In this document: one piece after another, positions 25,850 to 33,222 of the stretch
Numbering within the stretch: position 1 is the first letter of the stretch
How the letters are laid out: each line of letters opens with the position of its first letter
Assembly: GCF_036014235.1 (NCBI RefSeq)
Contig: NZ_CP107925.1
Location: forward strand, 1 to 64,000
Source: Streptomyces sp. NBC_00435
GTDB lineage: Bacteria; Actinomycetota; Actinomycetes; Streptomycetales; Streptomycetaceae
Length of the DNA: 64,000 nt
Direction: 5' to 3'
Position numbers and translations under genes: made by a program
The notes under the pieces: model-generated
Database searches by the model: none
What the model was told of the DNA's origin: nothing
Seen by the model: only the letters and a program-made list of their open reading frames with translations

Positions 25850-27520
25850 GTGGACGCTACCGACACGATGACGCGCGAGCGCCCCGAGGTGCTGGTCGTC
25901 GGGGCCGGGCCGGTGGGCCTGACCGCCGCTCACGAACTGCTGCGCCGCGGTATCCGCGTGAGGCTGGTGGCGGCGGCCGAAGGGCCCGCCGTCACCAGCC
26001 GGGCCCTGGCCACGCATGCCAGGAGCCTGGAGATCTACGACCAGATGGGCATCCTGCCCGGCCTGCTGCCGCGCGGCCAGGTCGTGCAGGCGTTCACGCT
26101 CTACCAGAACGGCCGCCGGCTCGCCCGACTCGGCGCCGACTACAGCGAGCTGCCGACCCGTTTCCCGATGACCCTGATGGTCGACCAGACCCTCACCGAG
26201 GAGGCCCTGCGCACCGCGGTCACCGGGCTCGGGGGCACCATCGAGTGGGGTGTCCGGCTCGACTCCCTCGAGCAGGACGGACACGGGGTGCGGGCCTTGC
26301 TCACGCATCCCGACGGCCGCAGCGAGGAGGTCGCGTCCGACTGGCTGGTGGGCTGCGACGGCGGGCACAGCACCGTCCGCAAGCAGCTCGGCCTGCAGCT
26401 GATCGGCAGCTCCAGCGAGACCTGGCTGATCGCCGACGCCGAGGTCGACGCGGATCTGCCGAAGAACAGCCTCTACTGGCTGCGCACGCCCGGCGGCACC
26501 ATCATGGCGGTGCCGTTCCCCGACCGGAACCGGTGGCGGCTGCTCGACACGCACGACACGGACGATGCCGACCCCGAGGCGGTGCGCGTCCGCTTCGAGG
26601 AGAAGCTCGCCGCCGGTCTCGGCCGGCCGGTGCGCGTCTCCACCCCCACCTGGGTGTCGGCGTTCACCATCCAGCAGCGGATGCTGCCCGGCATGCGCAA
26701 GGGCCGCTGTTTCGTCGCCGGCGACGCCGCCCACGTGCACAGCCCCGCCTCCGGGCAGGGCATGAACACCGGTATCCAGGACGCGTACAACCTGGGCTGG
26801 AAGCTCGCCTCGGTGATCCGCGGGCACGCCGACGAGTCGCTCCTGGACAGCTATTCGGACGAGCGGGTGCCGGTCGGTGCGGCGCTGCTCGGCTCCACCA
26901 ACCGGGCCACCTCGCTGATCCAGCTCAAGCACCCGGTGGCGGGTGTGCTCGTACCGCTGATGTTCAAGGCGGTGACGAGCGTGCGGCCGCTGCGCACCCG
27001 TCTGGAACGCAAGATCATGGGCGGCATGTCCGCGCTCGGCCTGGACTACGCCGGCTCACCGCTCACCGCGTCCGCCCCCGCCACGGACGGGCAGCAGCAG
27101 CAGCAGCCGCAGCCCGTACCCGGGATGCGCGTGAGCCGGGTCGCGGCGGACCGGGCCGGGAGCGGCGGGTGGCCGGAGCTGCTCGCCGAACTGCGCCGCG
27201 TGGACTGGACGCTGCTGGTCTTCGGGGACGCCGGCGACGGGGTCGCGCGGCAGCTGGACGCCGAGTACGGCGCGTGGCTCTCGGTGCGCACCGTCGGCGG
27301 GGACGGCGGCGGTCACGGCCATCTCGCCGACCCGGACGGACTGCTCGCCGGGGACCTCGGCGCACGACCCGGCGGCTGGCTGCTGGTCCGCCCGGACGGC
27401 TATCTGGCGGCCCGCGGCGAGGTACTGACGGCGGATGTGGTCGCCGGGCACGCGGCCGCGTACGCCGGGCGGCGTACGGCGGCGCGCCGCGAGGATCCAC
27501 AGCCCCTGCGCAACCACTAG
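25850..27520 (+). CDS. Second FAD-dependent aromatic hydroxylase
   Basis: A 556-residue group A flavin monooxygenase, paralogous in fold to its upstream neighbour. FAD motifs: VLVVGAGPVGLTAAHELLRR, DWLVGCDGGHSTVRKQLG, RCFVAGDAAHVHSPASGQGM. A C-terminal thioredoxin-like domain is present (about residues 420-545). A Gln-rich linker (QQQQQPQP near residue 410) sits at the corresponding domain boundary. The GTG at 25850 follows a purine-rich site; ATG at 25868 is an alternative. Two such hydroxylases in one operon fit an angucycline- or tetracenomycin-like oxidation sequence, but the site of action is unknown. Confidence 0.93.
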   Translation: MDATDTMTRERPEVLVVGAGPVGLTAAHELLRRGIRVRLVAAAEGPAVTSRALATHARSLEIYDQMGILPGLLPRGQVVQAFTLYQNGRRLARLGADYSELPTRFPMTLMVDQTLTEEALRTAVTGLGGTIEWGVRLDSLEQDGHGVRALLTHPDGRSEEVASDWLVGCDGGHSTVRKQLGLQLIGSSSETWLIADAEVDADLPKNSLYWLRTPGGTIMAVPFPDRNRWRLLDTHDTDDADPEAVRVRFEEKLAAGLGRPVRVSTPTWVSAFTIQQRMLPGMRKGRCFVAGDAAHVHSPASGQGMNTGIQDAYNLGWKLASVIRGHADESLLDSYSDERVPVGAALLGSTNRATSLIQLKHPVAGVLVPLMFKAVTSVRPLRTRLERKIMGGMSALGLDYAGSPLTASAPATDGQQQQQPQPVPGMRVSRVAADRAGSGGWPELLAELRRVDWTLLVFGDAGDGVARQLDAEYGAWLSVRTVGGDGGGHGHLADPDGLLAGDLGARPGGWLLVRPDGYLAARGEVLTADVVAGHAAAYAGRRTAARREDPQPLRNH

Positions 27521-27527
27521 GAGAATC

Positions 27528-28289
27528 ATGGAACTGGGACTGTCCGGAAAGACCGTCCTGGTCACCGGTGCCACCGGTGACCTCGGCGGGACCATCGCCC
27601 GGGCCTTTCACGCGGCGGGCGCCAGGGTGGCGCTCGGCTACGGACGCGGGGCGGAGGCGGCCGAGGAGCTGGCGCGGGAGCTCGGCGAGGACCGGGGGCT
27701 CGCCCTGGCCGTGCCGACGCCGCTCGGCGACCCGGAGACCCTCGGGAACTCCGTCGACCTGGTCACCGGCCGGTGGGGCGGGATCGACGTGCTGGTGACC
27801 GCGGCGGCCGACCGGGTGCCGCCGCGGCGGCCGGGGGCGCACTTCGAGGACGTGGCCGCGGCCGACTGGACGCGGTTCCTGCAGGACAACCTGTTCGGCA
27901 CGGTCCACGCGGTGCAGCGGGTGCTTCCCGGTATGCGCGAACGCGGCTGGGGCCGCATCGTCCTGCTGTCTTCGCAGGCCGTGCACGAGGGCAAGCAGGG
28001 TGCGGAGATCTACACCGCGTCCAAGGCGGCCCTGCACGGTCTGGCGCGCGCGCTGACCTGGGACACGGCGCCCGACGGGGTGCTGCTGAACCTGGTGGCA
28101 CCCGGTATGACGCTCACCGGGAAGGTCCTCGGCAAGCTGCCCGAGCACATCCGCAAGGGCGAGGAGTCGCGGGCTCCGAGCGGCCGGCTGAGCACCCCTC
28201 AGCAGGTGGCGGACACGGTGCTGTTCCTGGCTTCCGAAGCGAACGGGAACATCAGCGGGGAGTCGGTGACGATCGCCGGCGGGCGCTGA
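27528..28289 (+). CDS. SDR-family ketoreductase
   Basis: A 253-residue short-chain dehydrogenase/reductase. The nucleotide-binding motif is TGATGDLGGTIARAF (TGxxxGxG, with Asp-Leu at the usual Gly-Ile), and the catalytic Ser, Tyr and Lys are in LLSSQAVHEG and IYTASKAALHG. It probably reduces a ketone or quinone intermediate of the polyketide; stereochemistry and position are not predictable. ATG at 27528 has a strong ribosome site (AGGAG). It is the last gene of the rightward operon, followed by a bidirectional terminator. Confidence 0.9.
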   Translation: MELGLSGKTVLVTGATGDLGGTIARAFHAAGARVALGYGRGAEAAEELARELGEDRGLALAVPTPLGDPETLGNSVDLVTGRWGGIDVLVTAAADRVPPRRPGAHFEDVAAADWTRFLQDNLFGTVHAVQRVLPGMRERGWGRIVLLSSQAVHEGKQGAEIYTASKAALHGLARALTWDTAPDGVLLNLVAPGMTLTGKVLGKLPEHIRKGEESRAPSGRLSTPQQVADTVLFLASEANGNISGESVTIAGGR

Positions 28290-28306
28290 GCGGTACGTAC
28301 GCGAGA

Positions 28307-28344
28307 GGGGCGGGGGTCCGGCGATCAGGCCGGGCCCCCGCCCC
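28307..28344. terminator. Bidirectional terminator between ketoreductase and aldo/keto reductase
   Basis: GGGGCGGGGGTCCGGC pairs with GGCCGGGCCCCCGCCCC around GATCA, between two convergent genes. Confidence 0.8.
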
Positions 28345-28475
28345 CGTGTGTGCGGCGACAGCGGTACGCACACGCCCGCCCGCACACCTGCGCCCCCGGG
28401 CCGCCGACCGGTCCGGTCGGGGCGCGGGGGCGCAGGGTGGGGGGTGCGGGGTGCGGGGTGCGGGCGGGTGACCGC

Positions 28476-29468
28476 TCAGGACGCCGACTTCTGTGCCGCC
28501 CGGTGCCCGGGGTGGCGCGGGCCCGCGACCGCCTCGGGCGGCAGCAGTGCGGCCAGCCGGTCCGATTCGGCGGCGGTCAGCGTGATGTCGGCCGCGGCCG
28601 CGTTCAGCAGGAGGTGCTTCTCGCTGCGGGTGCCGGGGATCGGCACGATGTCCTCGCCGCGCGAGAGCAGCCAGGCGAGGACGAGCTGGCCCGTCGTCAC
28701 CCCGCGGACGGCGGCGGCCTCCTGGACGGCCGCGAGCAGGACGCGGTTGCGGTCGAAGTTCTCCCCCTGGAAGCGGGGGTGGTTGCGCCGGATGTCCTTG
28801 TCGCCGAAGCCCTCGGTGGAGGTGAGCGTGCCGGTGAGGAACCCGCGGCCGAGCGGGCTGTGCGCGACGAAGCCGATGCCCAGCTCCCGTGTCACGGGGA
28901 GGATGTCGTCCTCGACGTGCCGCTCCCACAGCGAGTACTCGCTCTCCAGGGCCGCGACCGGATGCACCGCGTGCGCCCGGCGCAGCTGGTCGGGCCCGGC
29001 CTCGGACAGGCCGATGTGCCGGACCTTGCCCACGGCGACGAGTTCGGCGAGCGCGCCGACGCTCTCCTCCACGGGCACGGCGGGGTCGATGCGGCCCAGG
29101 TAGTAGAGGTCGATCCGGTCGGTGCCGAGCCGGCGCAGGGAGTCCTCGCAGGCCTGCTTCAGCCGGGCGGGGGTGCCGTCGATGAGGGTGGGCGGGCCGC
29201 CGGGGAACGCGGCGGACACTCCGCCGCGGGTGGCCAGGACGACCTCGTCGCGGCAGTCCGCGACGGCGCGGCCGATGAGTTCCTCACCGGCGCCGCCGCC
29301 GTAGAAGTCGGCGGTGTCCAGCAGGGTGACACCGCTGTCGACGGCCCGCCGCAGCAGGGCGAGCGACGCGTCTTCGGGGGCCTGCCCGTAGGCCCCCGTG
29401 AGGCCCAGACAGCCGAGGCCCACGGCTGAGACCGCGGGTCCCGACTTCCCCAACGTCCTGGTGTGCAT
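28476..29468 (-). CDS. Aldo/keto reductase-fold protein with altered tetrad
   Basis: A 330-residue (alpha/beta)8 aldo/keto reductase: MHTRTLGKSGPAVSAVGLGC, VTLLDTADFYGGGAGEELIG, VRHIGLSEAGPDQLRRAHAV, and the NADPH-pocket end IVPIPGTRSEKHLLLN. Of the usual tetrad, Asp and Tyr are present (DTADFYG). The Lys position reads VVLATRGG (Arg), and the His position reads LYYLGRIDP where relatives have LYYQHRVDP (Gly). Activity may therefore be reduced or changed. Start ATG at 29468 has GAGGGAGGG upstream. It diverges from the aromatase gene across 202 bases and converges with the ketoreductase. Confidence 0.88.
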   Translation of the reverse strand: MHTRTLGKSGPAVSAVGLGCLGLTGAYGQAPEDASLALLRRAVDSGVTLLDTADFYGGGAGEELIGRAVADCRDEVVLATRGGVSAAFPGGPPTLIDGTPARLKQACEDSLRRLGTDRIDLYYLGRIDPAVPVEESVGALAELVAVGKVRHIGLSEAGPDQLRRAHAVHPVAALESEYSLWERHVEDDILPVTRELGIGFVAHSPLGRGFLTGTLTSTEGFGDKDIRRNHPRFQGENFDRNRVLLAAVQEAAAVRGVTTGQLVLAWLLSRGEDIVPIPGTRSEKHLLLNAAAADITLTAAESDRLAALLPPEAVAGPRHPGHRAAQKSAS

Positions 29469-29670
29469 GCGGATGTCCCTCCCTCGGGGGCCTGCCCGGA
29501 GGCGGAGACCCCGTGTGCCGTGTCCGTACACCCTGGCGTCCGTTGCTGGAACCCCGCTGGAGCACGGCTTCGAGCGGCCGTCCAGGCGTCGTCGAGGTGC
29601 CGCTGTCACGGTGAAGGGCGCCGTCGGCGCGCTCTTCGCCCTTCACCTCGCCTTCCGCGAAAGGAACCCC

Positions 29671-30633
29671 ATGCCGCAGCCCACCGCAGAGGTCACGCAC
29701 ACGCTCCAGGTGGCCGCCGACCCGCGGACCGTATTCGACCTGATCGCCGAGGTCACCGAGGCGCCCCGCCACTTCAGCGCGCACCTGCACGCCGAGTACC
29801 TGGAGCGCGGCGAGACCCAGGACGTCTTCCAGCGCTGGTCGGTGGAGCGCGACCAGGAGACGATCCGTACCTGGACCGCGCGGCGCCGGCTCGACCGCGA
29901 GGCCCTGACCATCACGTTCGAGCACGAGACGCCGAAGCCGCCGGTGTCCTCGATGCGCGGCGAATGGAAGCTGACGCCCCAGGCGGACGGCACCACCTCC
30001 GTGGAGATCAGCCACCACTTCTCCGTGGTGGGCGACGACCCGGAGACCCTGAAGTGGGCCTCGGCGGGCCTGGACCGCAATGTGCAGGGGCAGCTGGAGC
30101 AGACGAAGGCGATCGCGGAACGCTGGGCGGAACTCCAGGAACTGACCCTGGAGCACGAGGAGAGCCTGCTGGTGCACGGTTCGCTCGATGACGTCTACGG
30201 CTTCCTCTACGAGGCCGGCGCCTGGCCGGAGCGGCTGCCGCACATCGCCGCGACCGAGGTGAAGGAGGAGGCTCCCGGCCTGCAGATCGTCGACATGACG
30301 GTCGAGGGGCGGGACGGCATCGCGCAGCGCACCCGGTCGGCGCGCGTGTGCGTGCCCGGCAAGCTGATCGTCCACAAGCAGGTGCTCGGTCTGCCGCCGC
30401 TGCTCGATGTGATGCTCGGCTCCTGCGACTTCGCCGAGACGGCGGACGGCGTCCTGGTCACGGCCCGTCAGACGATCGTGATCAAGGAGTCGGCCATCGA
30501 GGAGAAGCTGGGCGCCGGCGCCACGGTCGCCGACGCTCGCGTCCACCTCACGAAGGTGCTTCAGGACGGTGTCCTCAGCAGCGTCCGGCACGCCAAGGCG
30601 TACGCCGAGGAGCGCGCGTCGGCGACCGTCTGA
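29671..30633 (+). CDS. Didomain polyketide aromatase/cyclase
   Basis: A 320-residue protein made of two START/Bet v 1-like SRPBCC domains (about 1-150 and 155-315). These fold and dehydrate the nascent poly-beta-ketone chain in type II PKS pathways. Family signatures: VAADPRTVFDLIAEVTEAPR, FQRWSVERDQETIRTWTARR, and in the second half VHGSLDDVYGFLYEAGAWPE. Didomain ARO/CYCs of this kind usually act on reduced chains at C7-C12, consistent with a ketoreductase nearby. ATG at 29671 follows GAAAGGA. This is the clearest single sign that the cluster makes an aromatic polyketide. Confidence 0.93.
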   Translation: MPQPTAEVTHTLQVAADPRTVFDLIAEVTEAPRHFSAHLHAEYLERGETQDVFQRWSVERDQETIRTWTARRRLDREALTITFEHETPKPPVSSMRGEWKLTPQADGTTSVEISHHFSVVGDDPETLKWASAGLDRNVQGQLEQTKAIAERWAELQELTLEHEESLLVHGSLDDVYGFLYEAGAWPERLPHIAATEVKEEAPGLQIVDMTVEGRDGIAQRTRSARVCVPGKLIVHKQVLGLPPLLDVMLGSCDFAETADGVLVTARQTIVIKESAIEEKLGAGATVADARVHLTKVLQDGVLSSVRHAKAYAEERASATV

Positions 30634-30668
30634 TCCCGGCCGCCCGGGGGCGGGCGGTCCGCGCAGGC

Positions 30669-30694
30669 GCCCGGCCGGGGTTTCCCGGCCGGGC
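30669..30694 (+). terminator. Hairpin downstream of aromatase
   Basis: GCCCGGCCGGG, loop GTTT, CCCGGCCGGGC, starting 36 bases after the aromatase stop. Confidence 0.75.
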
Positions 30695-30741
30695 CTTCCG
30701 CGTGGGCGGGGACCTTCCGGGTGGCGTCCGTGAACACAACA

Positions 30742-30774
30742 CGAGGCCGCCCGCACGATGTGCGGGCGGCCTCG
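30742..30774. terminator. Bidirectional terminator
   Basis: CGAGGCCGCCCGCA, loop CGATG, TGCGGGCGGCCTCG, followed by a TGTGTC tandem run. It separates the rightward aromatase from the leftward monooxygenase genes. Confidence 0.8.
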
Positions 30775-30803
30775 GTGTCTGTGTCTGTGTCCGTCTGCCG
30801 TGT

Positions 30804-31427
30804 TCAGGCCGCGCTGTCGACCGACTCCGCGTCTCCGTAGACGACGTTGACGGCGTGCCGCGAGGAGACGCCGGCCGAGTCGGCGAGGGCAGCGCGGCGG
30901 TGGCGCACGGCGGGCGCGCTGCGCGCAGCGCCCAGGGCGTCGGCGTCCCGCCACCAGGACAGGGCGCGGACCCGGTCCCCATCGGCCCGGTCGGCCAGCA
31001 GCAGCCAGAACCGGAAGCCGTCCTGGCGGCGCAGCGTGGAGCCGAGCGCCACGACCCGCCGGCGGAAGTCGGCGGCGTCGCGCACGGTGTACGTCTCCAC
31101 GTCCACCTCCCAGGACCCGTACTCGGAGGGGTGGCCCTCGGGGATGCGGGGCTCCGCATGGGCGGCGTTGCGCATCAGGGCGGGTGCCGGAGTGGTGCGC
31201 AGCGGCTCGGCGGCGGACACCGATGCCCCGTCGCGCCACCATTCGACGCCCAGTCGCTCGCCCGTACCGACGGCCTGCAGCAGCTGGTGCCGCAGGAAGC
31301 CGTCCTGGTGGCGGAACGCGGCGACCGAGGTGTCGTACGCGGGGGGTACATCACCGGGGCCGGACCCGGTCGGGAACTCGGTGACGACGATGACCACGTC
31401 GTCGAGCGGGTTGGCTGAGTCGGCCAC
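30804..31427 (-). CDS. Double-domain ABM-type monooxygenase-like protein (207 aa)
   Basis: Two ferredoxin-like antibiotic-biosynthesis-monooxygenase (ABM) units in tandem: an N-terminal half with AAFRHQDGFLRHQLLQA and LGVEWWRDGASV, and a C-terminal half with TLRRQDGFRFWLLLADRADG and RALSWWRDADALGAA. The repeated QDGF and WWRDA motifs mark the two units. ABM proteins such as ActVA-Orf6 oxidise anthrone-type intermediates to quinones without metal or flavin. GTG start at 31427 has a strong ribosome site (GGAGGTGG). It follows the paralogous gene by 30 bases, forming a two-gene operon. Confidence 0.85.
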   Translation of the reverse strand: MADSANPLDDVVIVVTEFPTGSGPGDVPPAYDTSVAAFRHQDGFLRHQLLQAVGTGERLGVEWWRDGASVSAAEPLRTTPAPALMRNAAHAEPRIPEGHPSEYGSWEVDVETYTVRDAADFRRRVVALGSTLRRQDGFRFWLLLADRADGDRVRALSWWRDADALGAARSAPAVRHRRAALADSAGVSSRHAVNVVYGDAESVDSAA

Positions 31428-31457
31428 GGTGGCCCACCTCCAGGTCGGTGTTCGGGG

Positions 31458-32138
31458 TCAGGCCGCGGAGGCCGCGATCTCCTCGGCGGTGGCGGCACGG
31501 TTCCAGGCGAGGTGCGCGGCACGCTCGGGGCGGACCTCGGCGGCCGCCTTGACGGCGGTGAACTCCTTGCTCTCCTGCACCGCGAGGTACGCCTCTTCGG
31601 ACCACCACCAGGTGGTCGCGGTGTAGGCGCCGGGGCGGACGAGGGAGCGGCTGAGGTCGGAGTAGCCGAACCCGTACTGCGCCTTAACGAAGTCCGCGTA
31701 CGCCTGGTAGGTGCCCTCGAACTCGGCGGCATCGGCCTCGGTCGTGAGGTGCTCGATGACGATGATCGGGCTCGTGAACTCGGACCGGTCGCCGGCGGTC
31801 TCGGTCGCGTTGATCCGCAGGACGTTGTTGGACGGGTCCGCGGTCACGTCGACGAGCTCGTGGAACTCCTTGGCGTGCGCCTGGAACGTCTCGCTGCGCA
31901 GGACGTTCTGGAAGGCCTCGGGCGCCAGCCACCAACCGAGGTTGACGTAGACGCCGGGCCGCTCGACGAGGCGGACGGCCTGGTGGGAACCGAATCCCTC
32001 CTGGCGGCGCATCCACTCGACGTGGTCCAGGAAGCGGCGCTCGAACTCCTTGTCCTGAGCCGGGTCCTTGAGGGTGAAGGTGTTGATGACGGTGAAGAGC
32101 TTGCTGAAGTCCAGCTCCTCATCGGGCTTGCCGGCCAT
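31458..32138 (-). CDS. Double-domain ABM-type monooxygenase-like protein (226 aa)
   Basis: Paralogue of the next gene, again with two ABM-like halves: LDHVEWMRRQEGFGSHQAVR with VYVNLGWWLAPEAF, then FVKAQYGFGYSDLSRSLV with AYTATTWWWSEEAYLAV. A short N-terminal extension (MAGKPDEELDFSKLF) precedes. The likely role is cofactor-free oxygenation or quinone formation on the polycyclic intermediate. Having two didomain ABM proteins side by side suggests a heterocomplex or two successive oxidations. Start ATG at 32138 has AAAGGCGG upstream; it is preceded by the strong terminator of the TetR gene. Confidence 0.85.
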   Translation of the reverse strand: MAGKPDEELDFSKLFTVINTFTLKDPAQDKEFERRFLDHVEWMRRQEGFGSHQAVRLVERPGVYVNLGWWLAPEAFQNVLRSETFQAHAKEFHELVDVTADPSNNVLRINATETAGDRSEFTSPIIVIEHLTTEADAAEFEGTYQAYADFVKAQYGFGYSDLSRSLVRPGAYTATTWWWSEEAYLAVQESKEFTAVKAAAEVRPERAAHLAWNRAATAEEIAASAA

Positions 32139-32204
32139 GACTGCCGCCTTTCGCACGCTGCTGTCTGCGGAGAGGCAACGGTCGCGCCGAACCCTTGAAA
32201 CCGC

Positions 32205-32245
32205 CTCAAGGGGCGGTGGACACAGGGGGTCCACCGCCCCTTGAG
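32205..32245 (-). terminator. Terminator of the TetR gene
   Basis: A perfect 17-bp stem: CTCAAGGGGCGGTGGAC, 7-base loop, GTCCACCGCCCCTTGAG. It lies between the TetR stop and the promoter region of the ABM pair. Confidence 0.85.
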
Positions 32246-32286
32246 GGGCTCACGAGCGATCTGCGGCAGGCTCGGCCGAAGGGCCC

Positions 32287-33060
32287 TCAGTCACGCCCCG
32301 CGTGGGCGGCGAGTCCGGCCACGACGACGTCGAGGCCGAAGTCGAAGCGTTCGTCGGCGTCACCGGCCATCAACGTGCCGGCGAGGGCCACGAGGTGCGG
32401 GAACCGCTCGGGAGGGAGCGAGGCGAAGTACGCCTCCATCTGATCGCGCTCCGCGCCTTCGTCCCCGCCTTCGTCCCCGCCTTCACCCTCGCCTTCGCCC
32501 TCGACCGAGGAATGGGAGTCCCCCCGGCCATGGCTTTCCTCAAGGATGCACGCCGAGACGTAGTTGCCGATCACGTCGGCCCCGTAGGCCGCGGCACGGT
32601 CGGACAGCCCGCCGGCCCGCAGGATGCCGAGCATCCCTTCCAGGACCATGATCGCGCTGGGTCCGACCGGGATCTGGCCGAGTGCGATACGGGCCATGTC
32701 GCGGTGGGCGAGCATCGCCCGCCGGGAGTCCCGGCAGAACTCCTTGATCTGCTCCTGCCAGCGCTCCGGGTCGGGCGCGGCCGGCAGCACCTCGCCCGAC
32801 ACCCGGTCGAAGAGGAGGGCGAGCAGCTCCTCCTTGTTCGCCACGTGTGCGTACAGGGAGGCGGCCCCGGTGCCCAGTTCCTGGGCGACCCTTCGCATGC
32901 TCAGCGCGTCGAGCCCCTCCTTGTCGACCAGGGCCAGTGCCGCGTCGACGATCGCCTCGCGGCTGAGCGGCTGGCGCACCTGCACCTTCTTGGCGGGGCG
33001 GGCCCACGGCAGGGGCGGCAGGTCCGCGGCGTCGCGGGGTGCCTGCTGGGTCTTCGTCAT
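32287..33060 (-). CDS. TetR-family repressor with acidic repeat insert
   Basis: A 257-residue TetR repressor. The N-terminal helix-turn-helix spans about residues 33-80 (REAIVDAALALVDKEGLDAL, RRVAQELGTGAASLYAHVAN). The ligand domain is of the TetR_C_1 (TetR/ActII-like) type. Near residues 190-205 there is a Gly/Glu/Asp-rich run (EGEGEGEGGDEGGDEGAE) encoded by 12-base tandem units, not a normal part of the fold. It diverges from the MFS exporter, with at least two palindromic operators between them. The expected role is repression of itself and the exporter until the pathway product or an intermediate binds. Strong ribosome site (GGAGG) before ATG 33060. Confidence 0.92.
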   Translation of the reverse strand: MTKTQQAPRDAADLPPLPWARPAKKVQVRQPLSREAIVDAALALVDKEGLDALSMRRVAQELGTGAASLYAHVANKEELLALLFDRVSGEVLPAAPDPERWQEQIKEFCRDSRRAMLAHRDMARIALGQIPVGPSAIMVLEGMLGILRAGGLSDRAAAYGADVIGNYVSACILEESHGRGDSHSSVEGEGEGEGGDEGGDEGAERDQMEAYFASLPPERFPHLVALAGTLMAGDADERFDFGLDVVVAGLAAHAGRD

Positions 33061-33100
33061 TCTTCGCCACCTCCTTCATCTCGCGTTTCGAACATCGTAC

Positions 33101-33171
33101 TTGACGCGAACGCCGTTCGCCAGTAAAACAGTGTTCGTGAACGAACGCCGTTCGTGACCAGAACACCGTTC
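33101..33171 (+). promoter_or_regulatory. Promoter and tandem TetR operators for the MFS exporter
   Basis: Two perfect 7-1-7 palindromes, GCGAACGCCGTTCGC (33106-33120) and ACGAACGCCGTTCGT (33141-33155), share the core GAACGCCGTTC. A third imperfect copy, GAACACCGTTC, lies at 33161-33171. A rightward promoter candidate TTGACG (33101-33106), 17-base spacer, TAAAAC overlaps the first operator, so repressor binding would block RNA polymerase. The sites lie between the divergent TetR and MFS genes. Confidence 0.85.
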
Positions 33172-33222
33172 CTGAGATTGTTTTCCGTCCTTCTCCGCCC
33201 TGCCCGTCCGAAGGGGTCCGTC

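Noticed and set aside
32287..33060. Butyrolactone receptor partner for the AfsA homologue
   Set aside because: The protein and its operators fit a TetR/ActII-type efflux repressor divergent from an MFS gene, and the distance to the AfsA gene is 17 kb; receptor identity is unsupported.
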